Assembly (NCBI GenBank): GCA_905221455.1
Contig: CAJNDF010000008.1
Location: forward strand, 1 to 64,000
Length of the DNA: 64,000 nt
Source of the DNA: a bacterium
Lineage (GTDB): Bacteria; Bacillota; Bacilli; Lactobacillales; Streptococcaceae
Direction: 5' to 3'
Positions 31,500 through 40,495 of this stretch are shown here, piece after piece. A model generated the notes under the pieces. That model searched no databases and was not told the DNA's origin. It saw nothing but the letters and a program-made list of their open reading frames with translations. The stretch's first letter is position 1. Every line of letters begins with the position of its first letter. The position numbers were made by a program, and so were the translations under genes.

Positions 31500-31508
31500 A
31501 TTATATCA
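31500..31508 (-). promoter_or_regulatory. Extended -10 promoter of yitT-like gene
   Basis: On the minus strand TG-A-TATAAT, with predicted +1 near 31493 and a ~19-base leader bearing AGAGGTG. Confidence 0.6.
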
Positions 31509-31558
31509 AATTTTTACGGAAAATTTGATTGACTCCATTAGGATTTTTAATCTTTTTT

Positions 31559-31567
31559 TGATATAAT
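31559..31567 (+). promoter_or_regulatory. Extended -10 promoter of degV
   Basis: TG-A-TATAAT, back to back with the yitT promoter; weak -35. Leader of about 42 bases without a strong ribosome site. Confidence 0.6.
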
Positions 31568-31615
31568 TAGAAGTAAGAAAACCAATCTGAATCCTAAAAT
31601 AGAAAGATTGACACT

Positions 31616-32455
31616 ATGACAAAAATTAAGATTGTAACCGATTCATCTGTTACTATTGAACCAGAACTCGTAAAGCAATTAGATATCACTATTGTTCCAT
31701 TATCTGTAATGATCGATAATGTTGTTTATTCGGATGCTGATTTGAAAGAAGAAGGTAAATTTCTTCAGTTGATGCAAGCAAGTAAGAATCTTCCGAAAAC
31801 CAGTCAACCGCCTGTAGGTGTCTTCGCTGAAGTTTTTGAAGACCTATGCAAGGATGGTAGCCAGATTCTTGCTATTCATATGTCCCATGCTCTTTCTGGT
31901 ACTGTAGAAGCAGCGCGCCAAGGTGCCAGCTTATCTACTGCCGACGTGACAGTTATTGATAGCTCCTTCACTGACCAAGCCTTGAAATTCCAAGTTGTTG
32001 AGGCTGCGAAGTTAGCACAAGAAGGCAAAGAGTTGGAGGAAATTTTATCTCATGTAGAAGAGGTTAAAAACCATACGGAGCTCTATATTGGTGTTTCTAC
32101 TCTAGAAAATCTAGTAAAAGGTGGACGAATTGGCCGTGTAACTGGATTGTTGAGCTCACTTCTCAATATCCGTGTTGTCATGCAAATGAAGGACCATGAA
32201 TTGCAGCCAATGGTTAAAGGTCGTGGTGCTAAAACCTTTAAAAAATGGTTGGATGAGTTGAGAACATCACTCTCTGAACGTTCTGTAGCAGAGATTGGAA
32301 TTTCATATTCTGGTAGTGCTGATTGGGCAAAAGAGATGAAAGAAAGCTTACAAGCTTATGTTGAACAGCCAATTTCTGTTTTGGAAACGGGTTCCATTAT
32401 TCAAACTCACACAGGTGAGAATGCTTGGGCTATTTTGGTACGTTACCACTCCTAA
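31616..32455 (+). CDS. DegV family fatty-acid-binding protein
   Basis: 279 residues. DegV/FakB-type fold: [55 protein letters not shown] and the lipid-pocket stretch [12 protein letters not shown]. FakB-like DegV proteins present fatty acids to the FakA kinase for phospholipid synthesis; which fatty acid is unknown. Followed by hup with its own promoter. Confidence 0.9.
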   Translation: MTKIKIVTDSSVTIEPELVKQLDITIVPLSVMIDNVVYSDADLKEEGKFLQLMQASKNLPKTSQPPVGVFAEVFEDLCKDGSQILAIHMSHALSGTVEAARQGASLSTADVTVIDSSFTDQALKFQVVEAAKLAQEGKELEEILSHVEEVKNHTELYIGVSTLENLVKGGRIGRVTGLLSSLLNIRVVMQMKDHELQPMVKGRGAKTFKKWLDELRTSLSERSVAEIGISYSGSADWAKEMKESLQAYVEQPISVLETGSIIQTHTGENAWAILVRYHS

Positions 32456-32492
32456 AAAAATAAAGAAAATGGGAAGAAATAGCGTTTTTAAC

Positions 32493-32521
32493 TTGACCTA
32501 AAAGGAATTTTAGGATATGAT
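32493..32521 (+). promoter_or_regulatory. hup promoter
   Basis: TTGACC, 17-base spacer, TATGAT. Leader about 35 bases with TGGAGGA before the ATG. Confidence 0.75.
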
Positions 32522-32562
32522 TATATTTGTTAATTAGAAATTAATTTGGAGGAATCATTAAC

Positions 32563-32838
32563 ATGGCAAACAAACAAGATTTGATCGCTAAAGTAGCAGA
32601 AGCTACAGAATTGACTAAGAAAGACTCAGCAGCAGCAGTTGAAGCTGTATTCACAGCAGTAGCTGACTACCTTGCAGCTGGTGAAAAAGTTCAATTGATC
32701 GGTTTTGGTAACTTTGAAGTTCGTGAGCGTGCTGCACGTAAAGGTCGCAACCCACAAACTGGTAAAGAAATCACAATTGCAGCTTCTAAAGTTCCAGCAT
32801 TCAAAGCTGGTAAAGCTCTTAAAGACGCTGTTAAATAA
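32563..32838 (+). CDS. hup: Histone-like DNA-binding protein HU
   Basis: 91 residues; compacts and bends DNA as a homodimer. Typical N-terminus [40 protein letters not shown] and the Pro-bearing arm motif. It is the sole HU in streptococci (HlpA) and essential there. Codon use is strongly biased, as in eno, fitting high expression. TTGGAGGA precedes the ATG. Confidence 0.97.
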   Translation: MANKQDLIAKVAEATELTKKDSAAAVEAVFTAVADYLAAGEKVQLIGFGNFEVRERAARKGRNPQTGKEITIAASKVPAFKAGKALKDAVK

Positions 32839-32846
32839 TCAGCTTT

Positions 32847-32895
32847 AAAAAGCCTGTCATATCAAGCATTTGAGCTTGTGTGACAGGCTTTTTTG
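32847..32895 (+). terminator. Terminator of hup
   Basis: AAAGCCTGTCA pairs with TGACAGGCTTTTTT; an inner CAAGC/GCTTG stem extends it. Confidence 0.9.
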
Positions 32896-33050
32896 TGTTC
32901 TTAGGGCATTTTTGGGGCAAAATCTGAATTAACTAGTGGCAGAAAAGGTCATTCAAAAATAGGCTAATTCAATTTGCGTAGCAGAAATCATACAAATAAA
33001 ATTGATTATAGTAAAATAGGATTAGAAATCTTAAGAAAGTTGGTTCTTTA

Positions 33051-33758
33051 TTGGAAACGATAGTATTTTCAATCTCCGTTTTTTTAGCAGGGATCTTGTC
33101 CTTCTTTTCCCCCTGTATTTTTCCTCTGTTACCCGTTTATACTGGAATTTTATTAGATGATCAGGAAAGTGCAAAAAGCTTCTCCTTATTTGGAAGAAAA
33201 GTTGCTTGGTCAGGTTTGATTCGGACGCTTTGCTTTATTGCAGGTATTTCTCTTATTTTCTTTATTCTAGGATTTGGTGCTGGTTACTTTGGTAATATTC
33301 TCTATGCCAATTGGTTTCGCTATACCATGGGTACGATTATCATCATTTTAGGCCTTCACCAGATGGAAATTTTTCATTTAAAGAAATTAGAGGTTCAAAA
33401 AAGCTTTACTTTTAAGAAATCAGAAGCCAATCGTTATTGGTCAGCCTTTTTACTCGGTATTACTTTTAGCTTTGGTTGGACGCCTTGTATTGGTCCAGTT
33501 TTAAGTTCAGTTTTAGCGCTTGCGGCTTCTGGAGGCAGTGGGGCTTGGCAAGGAGCCATATATACTCTTATTTACACTCTAGGAATGGCTATTCCTTTCT
33601 TGGTCTTGGCACTAGCTTCAGGTGTAGTCATGCCTTATTTTAGTAAAATCAAGCGTCATATGATGCTACTAAAGAAAATTGGTGGTTTCCTCATTATTTT
33701 AATGGGAATTTTGTTACTATTAGGACAAGTAAATGTTCTAGCTGGAATTTTTGAATAA
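33051..33758 (+). CDS. ccdA: CcdA-type membrane thiol-disulfide transporter
   Basis: 235 residues with six membrane segments. Cysteines lie in SFFSPCIFPLLP and FGWTPCIGP, the two conserved positions of CcdA/DsbD transmembrane domains that carry electrons from cytoplasmic thioredoxin outward. The start is probably TTG 33051 (ETIVFSISVFLAG is the expected N-terminus); there is no clear ribosome site. The thioredoxin lipoprotein follows 11 bases after, its expected partner. Confidence 0.9.
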   Translation: METIVFSISVFLAGILSFFSPCIFPLLPVYTGILLDDQESAKSFSLFGRKVAWSGLIRTLCFIAGISLIFFILGFGAGYFGNILYANWFRYTMGTIIIILGLHQMEIFHLKKLEVQKSFTFKKSEANRYWSAFLLGITFSFGWTPCIGPVLSSVLALAASGGSGAWQGAIYTLIYTLGMAIPFLVLALASGVVMPYFSKIKRHMMLLKKIGGFLIILMGILLLLGQVNVLAGIFE

Positions 33759-33769
33759 AGGAGAAAAAG

Positions 33770-34336
33770 ATGAAAAAAGTAATGTTTGCTGGCTTAAGCC
33801 TCTTGTCATTAGTCGTATTGATGGCCTGTGGTGAGGAAGAAACTAAAAAGACTCAAGCACCACAACAATCCCCAAAACAACAGCAACAAACGCCTGTACA
33901 ACAAATTGCTGTTGGAAAAGATGCCCCAGACTTCACCTTGCAATCCATGGATGGTAAAGAAGTTAAGTTATCTGATTATAAGGGGAAAAAAGTCTATTTG
34001 AAGTTTTGGGCTTCCTGGTGTGGTCCATGTAAGAAAAGTATGCCTGAGTTGATGGAATTAGCTGCAAAACCAGATCGCGATTTTGAAATTCTTAGTGTCA
34101 TTGCACCGGGTATTCAAGGCGAAAAAACTGTTGAGCAATTCCCACAATGGTTCCAAGATCAAGGTTATAAGGATATCCCAGTTCTTTATGATACCAAAGC
34201 AACGACCTTCCAAGCTTATCAAATTCGAAGCATTCCTACAGAATACCTGATTGACAGTCAAGGAAAGATAGGAAAGATACAATTTGGTGCTATCAGTAAT
34301 GCGGATGCAGAAGCAGCCTTTAAAGAAATGAACTAG
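33770..34336 (+). CDS. Thioredoxin-family lipoprotein (Etrx2-like)
   Basis: 188 residues. A signal peptide ends in lipobox LMAC (Cys ~20), then a Gln/Pro-rich linker (~30-45), then a TlpA-like thioredoxin domain with WASWCGPCKKS (CxxC) and the cis-Pro RSIPTEYLID. Membrane-anchored outside the cell, it probably reduces oxidised surface proteins such as methionine sulfoxide reductase, using electrons from the CcdA protein encoded upstream. In pneumococcus the equivalent pair is CcdA2-Etrx2. GGAGAAAA precedes the ATG. Confidence 0.92.
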   Translation: MKKVMFAGLSLLSLVVLMACGEEETKKTQAPQQSPKQQQQTPVQQIAVGKDAPDFTLQSMDGKEVKLSDYKGKKVYLKFWASWCGPCKKSMPELMELAAKPDRDFEILSVIAPGIQGEKTVEQFPQWFQDQGYKDIPVLYDTKATTFQAYQIRSIPTEYLIDSQGKIGKIQFGAISNADAEAAFKEMN

Positions 34337-34343
34337 AATCGAT

Positions 34344-34379
34344 AAAAATCTGATTACAAGATGTAGTCAGATTTTTTTA
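34344..34379 (+). terminator. Terminator after thioredoxin lipoprotein
   Basis: AAATCTGATTACA pairs with TGTAGTCAGATTTTTTT around AGA. Confidence 0.85.
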
Positions 34380-34419
34380 GAAAATTATTTTATAAATATT
34401 CACAAATCTCCTATATTTA

Positions 34420-34428
34420 TGGTAAAAT
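34420..34428 (+). promoter_or_regulatory. Extended -10 promoter of the permease gene
   Basis: TG-G-TAAAAT; predicted leader of about 23 bases with GGAG before ATG 34458. Confidence 0.55.
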
Positions 34429-34457
34429 AGAATCATCAGTTTATTTTGGAGTCAAAG

Positions 34458-35849
34458 ATGAATATATTTAGAACAAAGAATGTTAGTTTAGATAAAACGG
34501 AGATGCACAGGCATTTGAAGTTATGGGATTTGATTTTGTTAGGTATCGGAGCCATGGTAGGGACAGGCGTCTTTACAATTACAGGTACTGCAGCTGCAAC
34601 GCTTGCTGGTCCAGCCCTAGTGATATCAATCGTAATTTCTGCCTTGTGTGTGGGATTATCAGCCCTCTTCTTTGCGGAATTTGCCTCGCGAGTACCTGCT
34701 ACAGGTGGTGCCTACAGCTATCTCTATGCTATTTTAGGAGAATTCCCTGCCTGGTTGGCTGGCTGGTTAACCATGATGGAGTTCATGACAGCCATATCAG
34801 GCGTAGCTTCGGGTTGGGCAGCTTATTTTAAAGGCTTGCTCTCTCAATACGGGATAGCCCTTCCTCAGGCTTTAAATGGTACCTTTAATCCTCAAGCAGG
34901 GACATTTGTTGATTTATTGCCTATTCTTGTTTTGGTCTTGGTGACCTCGCTTGTTTTACTCAATGCTAAAGCAGCCTTACGCTTTAATTCTATTCTAGTT
35001 ATTTTGAAATTTTCCGCTTTAGCTCTCTTTATTTTGGTGGGAATTTGGCATATCAAACTTGATAATTGGAGCAATTTCGCTCCTTATGGTTTTGGTCAAA
35101 TTTATGGCGCTAGTACTGGTATCATGGCTGGTGCGTCCTTAATGTTCTTTGGATTTTTGGGATTTGAATCCATCTCTATGGCTGTAGATGAAGTTAAGAC
35201 TCCTCAAAAAAATATTCCTAGAGGGATTGTCTTATCGCTTTCTATCGTAACTATTCTTTATGCCTTGGTGACGCTTATCTTGACTGGTGTGGTTCACTAT
35301 AGTCATCTAAATGTTGATGATGCCGTTGCCTTTGCCCTTCGAAGTGTTGGGATTAGTTGGGCAGCCAACTATGTGTCATTAGTGGCTATCTTGACCTTGA
35401 TTACAGTTTGTATTTCAATGACCTATGCTCTGTCGCGTATGATTTACAGTTTAGCCCGTGACGGATTGATGCCTGCTGCCTTTAAAGAACTGACCAAAAC
35501 AAGCAAGGTACCCAAAAATGCGACAATCTTGACGGGTCTAGCCTCAGCGGTAGCTGCAGGAATATTCCCACTAGCTAGTATTGCAGCCTTCTTAAATATT
35601 TGTACCTTGTCCTACCTGATCATGCTGGCTTATGGCTTGATTCGCTTACGGAAAGAAAAAGGAATGCCCAAAGCTGGAGAATTTAAAACACCATTGGTAC
35701 CTCTGTTACCAATTTTATCAATCATCATTTGTTTATCCTTTATGTTGCAGTATAATATGGAAACCTGGATTGCTTTCCTAGTTGCATTGTTAGTAGGAAG
35801 TATGATTTATTTCACTTATGGTTATAAGCATTCTACCATAGAAGAATAA
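34458..35849 (+). CDS. APC-superfamily amino-acid permease (CAT/YfnA-like)
   Basis: 463 residues from ATG 34458 with GGAG 6 bases upstream. About 12 membrane segments. The N-terminal LKLWDLILLGIGAMVGTGVF matches the substrate-binding first helix of APC transporters, and GFESISMAVDEVKTPQKNIPRGI is the cationic amino-acid transporter signature. It likely imports an amino acid with a proton; substrate unknown. The last base of its TAA stop is the first base of a RUP-like repeat. Confidence 0.9.
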   Translation: MNIFRTKNVSLDKTEMHRHLKLWDLILLGIGAMVGTGVFTITGTAAATLAGPALVISIVISALCVGLSALFFAEFASRVPATGGAYSYLYAILGEFPAWLAGWLTMMEFMTAISGVASGWAAYFKGLLSQYGIALPQALNGTFNPQAGTFVDLLPILVLVLVTSLVLLNAKAALRFNSILVILKFSALALFILVGIWHIKLDNWSNFAPYGFGQIYGASTGIMAGASLMFFGFLGFESISMAVDEVKTPQKNIPRGIVLSLSIVTILYALVTLILTGVVHYSHLNVDDAVAFALRSVGISWAANYVSLVAILTLITVCISMTYALSRMIYSLARDGLMPAAFKELTKTSKVPKNATILTGLASAVAAGIFPLASIAAFLNICTLSYLIMLAYGLIRLRKEKGMPKAGEFKTPLVPLLPILSIIICLSFMLQYNMETWIAFLVALLVGSMIYFTYGYKHSTIEE

Positions 35850-36044
35850 TACTCTTCGAAAATCTCTTCAAACCACGTCAGTTTCGCCTTGCCGTATATA
35901 TGGTTACTGACTTCGTCAGTTTCATCTACAACCTCAAAAACATGTTTTGAGCTGACTTCGTCAGTCTTATCTACAACCTCAAAACAGTGTTTTGAGCAAT
36001 CTACGGCTAGCTTCCTAATTTGCTCTTTGATTTTCATTGAGTAT
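35849..36044. repeat. Composite RUP-like repeat (196 bp)
   Basis: Same termini as 13885-13997 (ATACTCTTCGAAAATC ... GATTTTCATTGAGTAT) but longer: the inner block with CTACAACCTCAAAACA and TTTTGAGC occurs twice, and a TGACTTCGTCAGT palindrome occurs twice. The left end starts in the permease stop codon. A 71-codon frame on the minus strand is only repeat sequence. Confidence 0.75.
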
Positions 36045-36125
36045 AAAGTGAGAATCTGTTGAGTTGTTGAAACTCAGCAGATTTTTATATGTGAAAGAAA
36101 TTTTCAATTTTTTTCTAAAAATAGC

Positions 36126-36167
36126 TTGACAGATTAAATTTTTAGGAGTAGAATGTTTACCAGTTAA
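36126..36167 (+). promoter_or_regulatory. adcAII promoter with AdcR-like operator
   Basis: TTGACA (36126-36131), 17-base spacer, TAGAAT (36149-36154). TTTACCAGTTAA (36156-36167) matches the AdcR palindrome TTAACYRGTTAA at 11 of 12 positions and overlaps the predicted +1, so zinc-bound AdcR would repress. Confidence 0.78.
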
Positions 36168-36189
36168 TTAAATAGTTAAGGAGTTATCA

Positions 36190-37107
36190 ATGAAGAAAAA
36201 AAGTTTATTTTTAGTATTGTTAAGTGTCTTTCTTTTGTTTTTAGGTGCCTGTGGTCAAAAGGAAAGCCAGACAGGGAAAGGGATGAAAATTGTGACCAGT
36301 TTTTATCCTATCTATGCCATGGTCAAGGAAGTATCTGGTGACTTGAATGATGTTCGGATGATTCAGTCAAGTAGCGGGATTCACTCCTTTGAACCTTCAG
36401 CAAATGATATCGCAGCTATCTATGATGCAGACGTCTTTGTTTATCATTCACATACGCTCGAATCTTGGGCAGGAAGTTTGGATCCCAATCTTAAAAAATC
36501 TAAAGTTAAGGTTTTAGAAGCATCTGAGGGAATGACCTTGGACCGCGTTTCAGGGCTAGAAGATGTGGAAGCAGGGGATGGAGTTGATGAAAAATCGCTC
36601 TACGATCCGCATACTTGGCTAGATCCTGAAAAAGCTGGCGAAGAAGCGCAAATTATCGCTGATAAACTTTCAGAGGTGGATAGTGAGCATAAAGAAACTT
36701 ACCAGAAAAATGCGCAAGCCTTTATCAAAAAAGCTCAGGAATTGACTAAGAAATTCCAGCCTAAATTTGAAAAAGCGAGTCAAAAGACTTTTGTAACTCA
36801 ACATACAGCCTTTTCTTATCTAGCTAAGCGATTTGGACTTAATCAACTTGGTATTGCAGGTATCTCTCCTGAACAAGAACCAAGTCCACGACAACTAACA
36901 GAAATTCAGGAATTTGTTAAAACTTATAAGGTTAAAACGATTTTTACAGAAAGTAATGCTTCTTCAAAAGTAGCTGAAACTCTTGTCAAGTCAACAGGTG
37001 TAGGTCTTAAAACCCTAAATCCTTTAGAGGCTGACCCGCAAAATGACAAGACTTATTTAGAAAATCTGGAAGAAAATATGAGTGTTCTAGCAGAAGAATT
37101 AAAGTGA
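36190..37107 (+). CDS. adcAII: Zinc-binding lipoprotein AdcAII (Lmb-like)
   Basis: 305 residues. Signal peptide with lipobox LGAC (Cys ~21), then the cluster A-I metal solute-binding fold. Likely zinc ligands lie in SSGIHSFEPS, YDPHTWLDP, VTQHTAFSYLA and TESNAS (Glu). It captures Zn2+ at the membrane for the AdcCB ABC transporter, with Pht proteins as partners. There is no His-rich loop, unlike AdcA. AAGGAG precedes the ATG, and the first Pht gene starts 8 bases after the stop. Confidence 0.94.
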   Translation: MKKKSLFLVLLSVFLLFLGACGQKESQTGKGMKIVTSFYPIYAMVKEVSGDLNDVRMIQSSSGIHSFEPSANDIAAIYDADVFVYHSHTLESWAGSLDPNLKKSKVKVLEASEGMTLDRVSGLEDVEAGDGVDEKSLYDPHTWLDPEKAGEEAQIIADKLSEVDSEHKETYQKNAQAFIKKAQELTKKFQPKFEKASQKTFVTQHTAFSYLAKRFGLNQLGIAGISPEQEPSPRQLTEIQEFVKTYKVKTIFTESNASSKVAETLVKSTGVGLKTLNPLEADPQNDKTYLENLEENMSVLAEELK

Positions 37108-37114
37108 GGAAAGA

Positions 37115-40100
37115 ATGAAAATCAATAAAAAATATGTAGCAGGTTCAGTGGCAGTTCTTGCCTTAAGTGTTTGTTCCTATGAACTTGGTCGTTACCAAGC
37201 TGGTCAAGTTAAGAAAGAGTCTAATCGAGTTGCTTATATAGACGGTGACCAGGCTGGTCAAAAGGCAGAAAATTTGACACCAGATGAAGTTAGTAAGAGA
37301 GAGGGAATCAACGCTGAACAAATTGTTATCAAGATTACGGATCAAGGTTATGTGACTTCTCATGGAGACCATTATCATTACTATAATGGGAAGGTTCCTT
37401 ATGACGCTATCATCAGTGAAGAACTCCTCATGAAAGATCCGAATTATCAGTTGAAAGATTCAGATATTGTCAATGAAATCAAGGGTGGCTATGTCATTAA
37501 GGTAGACGGGAAATACTATGTTTACCTCAAGGATGCCGCCCATGCGGACAATATTCGGACAAAAGAAGAGATTAAGCGTCAGAAGCAGGAACATAGTCAT
37601 AATCATAATGCAAGCACAGATAATGCTGTGGCTGCTGCCAGAGCCCAAGGACGTTATACAACGGATGATGGGTATATCTTCAATGCATCTGATATCATTG
37701 AGGACACGGGTGATGCTTATATCGTTCCTCATGGCAATCACTTCCACTATATTCCTAAGAGTGACTTATCTGCCAGTGAATTAGCTGCAGCCCAAGCCTT
37801 CTTATCTGGAAAAGGCGGTCAATTAAGTACGGTTGAATATCGTTCTAGCAGAGGAGAAATAAGATCTAGTGTGAGAACGAGTCAAGCTGAGACACCTCAA
37901 AATCCTACAACGTCTTCTGAGAGTCAAAATGAGGACTTGGATAGTCTCCTTCAAGAATTGTACGCTTTGCCACTTAGCCAACGTCATGTGGAGTCTGATG
38001 GCTTAGTATTTGACCCAGCACAGATTACAAAACGTACTGCAAATGGTGTGGCAGTACCTCACGGGGATCATTTCCATTTCATTCCTTACTCACAAATGTC
38101 TGCTTTGGAAGAAAAATTGGCTCGAAATCTACCAATTGGAGGTCAGCCAGTTCAAAGTCATGCTGAAAATACGAAACCAAGCAGTATAGATAAACCAAGT
38201 TCAACACCAAGTACAACGATTAAACCAAACTTTAATCTCAATACTCAGGCACCAAATCGAGGAACTGGAGGCGCTTATACAACGGATGATGGGTATGTCT
38301 TTAGTCCGTCAGATGTGATTGAAGATACAGGTGACGCTTTTATTGTCCCTCATGGCAATCATTTCCACTACATACCAAAAGGCGCTTTGTCGGCAGGAGA
38401 ATTAGCTGCAGCTCAAGCTTATTGGAATGGTAAGCAGGGCTCTCGTACTTCTTCAAGTTCTAGTAAACCAAGTAGTGATAATGCGAGTCTGGCACAACCA
38501 AGTTTGACAGCGACTCCAAATCTGACTGTCACACCAACTTATCATCAAAATCAAGGGGAAGACATTTCAACACTTTTAAGTGAATTGTATGCCAAACCTT
38601 TATCAGAACGCCATGTGGAATCTGATGGCTTAGTCTTTGATCCGGCACAAATCATCAAACGTACAGCTAATGGTGTCGCAGTGCCCCACGGAGATCATTA
38701 TCACTTTATTCCTTATTCACAAATGTCTGATTTAGAGCAGAAGATTGCTAGAATTATTCCGTTAAAAGGGCAAAATGGATTAAATCAAATTGGTACAGAT
38801 ATTAAACCTTTAGTATCAAAAGAAGTAGTACATAAGTTCTTAGGACAACCGATCAAAGCATATGGAAAAGGTTTAGATGGTAAGCCTTATGATACGAGTG
38901 ATGGATATATATTTACCAAAGATTCAATTGATTCTGTTGATAGATCAGGTGTTATTGCTAAACACGGAGATCATTTCCATTATATGGGGTATGGTGAATT
39001 AGAACAATTCGAATTGGATGAGGTTGCTAAATGGATTCAAGAGACTGGTAAAAATCCAGATGACATCGTTTCTTCAGTTCACTCACATGAGAAAGAAAAA
39101 CCAAAGTTTGATTATAAAAAAGTAACTAGTAAAGTTTCTAGAAATAGTAAAGTTGGTTATATAATTAATGAAGGTGGGAAAGATTATTTTTATTCACGTG
39201 AAGAACTCGATCTTACTCAAATAGCTTTTTCTGAGCAGGAACTAATGCTTAAAGATAAAGATAATTATCGTTATGATATTGTAGAAACAGAAGTTAAACC
39301 CAAATTAGTTGTGGATGTATCTAGCTTGCCTATGCATGCAGCGAATACCACATATGATACTGGAAGTTCCTTCATTATTCCACATATCGATCACATTCAT
39401 GTCGTACCATATTCTTGGTTAAGTAGTGATCAAATAGCAACAATAAAATATGTAATGCAACATCCTGATGTGCGTCCTGAAGTTTGGTCAAAACCAGGTC
39501 ATGATGATGCTGGATCTGTTATTGCTAATGTAACGCCTCTTGAAAATCGTGCCGGAATGCAGAACTGGCAAATTATCCATTCTGCGGAAGAAGTTCAGAA
39601 AGCACTTAAAGAAGGCAAGTTTGCAACTCCTGATGGATATATTTTTGATCCCCAGGATGTATTGGCAAAGGGAACTTATATTTGGGCAGATAAATCTTTC
39701 AGTATTCCAAAAGCTAGCGGTGGTTCATTGAGAAGTATCAATCAGTCTGATTTATCAGAGAAAGAGTGGAAACAAGCTCAAGAGTTGATAGCTAAAAGAA
39801 ATGAAGAAAAAGAGACAACAAATGCTTCTTCTACTTCACATCTAGTTTCTTCAGATAAGAAATCGGAAACAAAGAAAGATGCAACGGATTCAAACAAAGT
39901 TGATGAACAACCAAAGGATAATAAATCTCAAAATGAGGCAGATGCGACTAGCAGCAATCCTTCAGTCGAAAAAGTTGGTGAAGAAGAAAAATCACATACA
40001 GAAAATAAAGCAGATGACTATGATGATATACCGGATTATGGATTAGATAAAGCTACTTTAAAAGATCATATAAATCAAATAGTGAAAATTGCTCAAATTG

Positions 40101-40204
40101 ATCCTAAATATCTTATTTTTTCATCAGAAGGTGTTCAATTTTATAATAAGAATGGGGATTTAGTAACCTATGATATTAAAACCCTTAAGCAAATAAAACC
40201 TTAG
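37115..40204 (+). CDS. Polyhistidine triad protein with unusual C-terminal half
   Basis: 1029 residues; a zinc-binding surface protein. Signal peptide with LSVC near residue 21. HxxHxH triads are at HGDHYHYY, HGNHFHYI, HGDHFHFI, HGNHFHYI, HGDHYHFI, HGDHFHYM and a degenerate HIDHIHVV. Residues ~1-550 resemble pneumococcal PhtA/B/D. From ~560 on the DNA is visibly richer in A+T and the protein differs from the PhtD C-terminus I know (LPMHAANTTYDTGSSF), ending in a Lys/Ser/Thr-rich linker and a small end module (ILFSSEGVQFY-like). GAGGAAAG precedes the ATG; in operon with adcAII. Confidence 0.88.
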   Translation: MKINKKYVAGSVAVLALSVCSYELGRYQAGQVKKESNRVAYIDGDQAGQKAENLTPDEVSKREGINAEQIVIKITDQGYVTSHGDHYHYYNGKVPYDAIISEELLMKDPNYQLKDSDIVNEIKGGYVIKVDGKYYVYLKDAAHADNIRTKEEIKRQKQEHSHNHNASTDNAVAAARAQGRYTTDDGYIFNASDIIEDTGDAYIVPHGNHFHYIPKSDLSASELAAAQAFLSGKGGQLSTVEYRSSRGEIRSSVRTSQAETPQNPTTSSESQNEDLDSLLQELYALPLSQRHVESDGLVFDPAQITKRTANGVAVPHGDHFHFIPYSQMSALEEKLARNLPIGGQPVQSHAENTKPSSIDKPSSTPSTTIKPNFNLNTQAPNRGTGGAYTTDDGYVFSPSDVIEDTGDAFIVPHGNHFHYIPKGALSAGELAAAQAYWNGKQGSRTSSSSSKPSSDNASLAQPSLTATPNLTVTPTYHQNQGEDISTLLSELYAKPLSERHVESDGLVFDPAQIIKRTANGVAVPHGDHYHFIPYSQMSDLEQKIARIIPLKGQNGLNQIGTDIKPLVSKEVVHKFLGQPIKAYGKGLDGKPYDTSDGYIFTKDSIDSVDRSGVIAKHGDHFHYMGYGELEQFELDEVAKWIQETGKNPDDIVSSVHSHEKEKPKFDYKKVTSKVSRNSKVGYIINEGGKDYFYSREELDLTQIAFSEQELMLKDKDNYRYDIVETEVKPKLVVDVSSLPMHAANTTYDTGSSFIIPHIDHIHVVPYSWLSSDQIATIKYVMQHPDVRPEVWSKPGHDDAGSVIANVTPLENRAGMQNWQIIHSAEEVQKALKEGKFATPDGYIFDPQDVLAKGTYIWADKSFSIPKASGGSLRSINQSDLSEKEWKQAQELIAKRNEEKETTNASSTSHLVSSDKKSETKKDATDSNKVDEQPKDNKSQNEADATSSNPSVEKVGEEEKSHTENKADDYDDIPDYGLDKATLKDHINQIVKIAQIDPKYLIFSSEGVQFYNKNGDLVTYDIKTLKQIKP

Positions 40205-40232
40205 AATATTTTGACTAATGATAAACTAGTTG

Positions 40233-40275
40233 AAAGGATATTGTTCTATTTTTGGATAGAATAATGTCCTTTTAT
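40233..40275 (+). terminator. Terminator after first Pht gene
   Basis: AAAGGATATTGTTCTAT pairs with ATAGAATAATGTCCTTTT with one internal mismatch, followed by ATTTG. Confidence 0.75.
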
Positions 40276-40362
40276 TTGTTAATAAATAGATGAAATTTCC
40301 GGTCAAAAAAATGAAGAAAGGATTCTTAAAGTAATAATTTTATTCTCACTCACTAAATTTTC

Positions 40363-40450
40363 TTGACAGATAAACTTAAAAAAGGTAAACTATTTACTGG
40401 TTAATTAATTGGTTAAATAACCGGTTTAGAAAAGCTGTTTAACCGATAAA
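40363..40450 (+). promoter_or_regulatory. Promoter of second Pht gene with a cluster of AdcR-like boxes
   Basis: TTGACA (40363-40368), 17-base spacer, TAAACT (40386-40391). Box 1 TTTACTGGTTAA (40393-40404) matches TTAACYRGTTAA at 11 of 12; box 2 ATAACCGGTTTA (40417-40428) at 10 of 12; a third weaker TTAACCGATAAA lies at 40439-40450. Confidence 0.7.
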
Positions 40451-40495
40451 AAGAAGTTACGAAATAGCTTCATCATTTATTGAAATGAGGGATTT

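Noticed and set aside
35822-36037. 71-codon minus-strand frame after the permease
   Set aside because: It is made of RUP-like repeat sequence, and such frames are a common artefact of this repeat.
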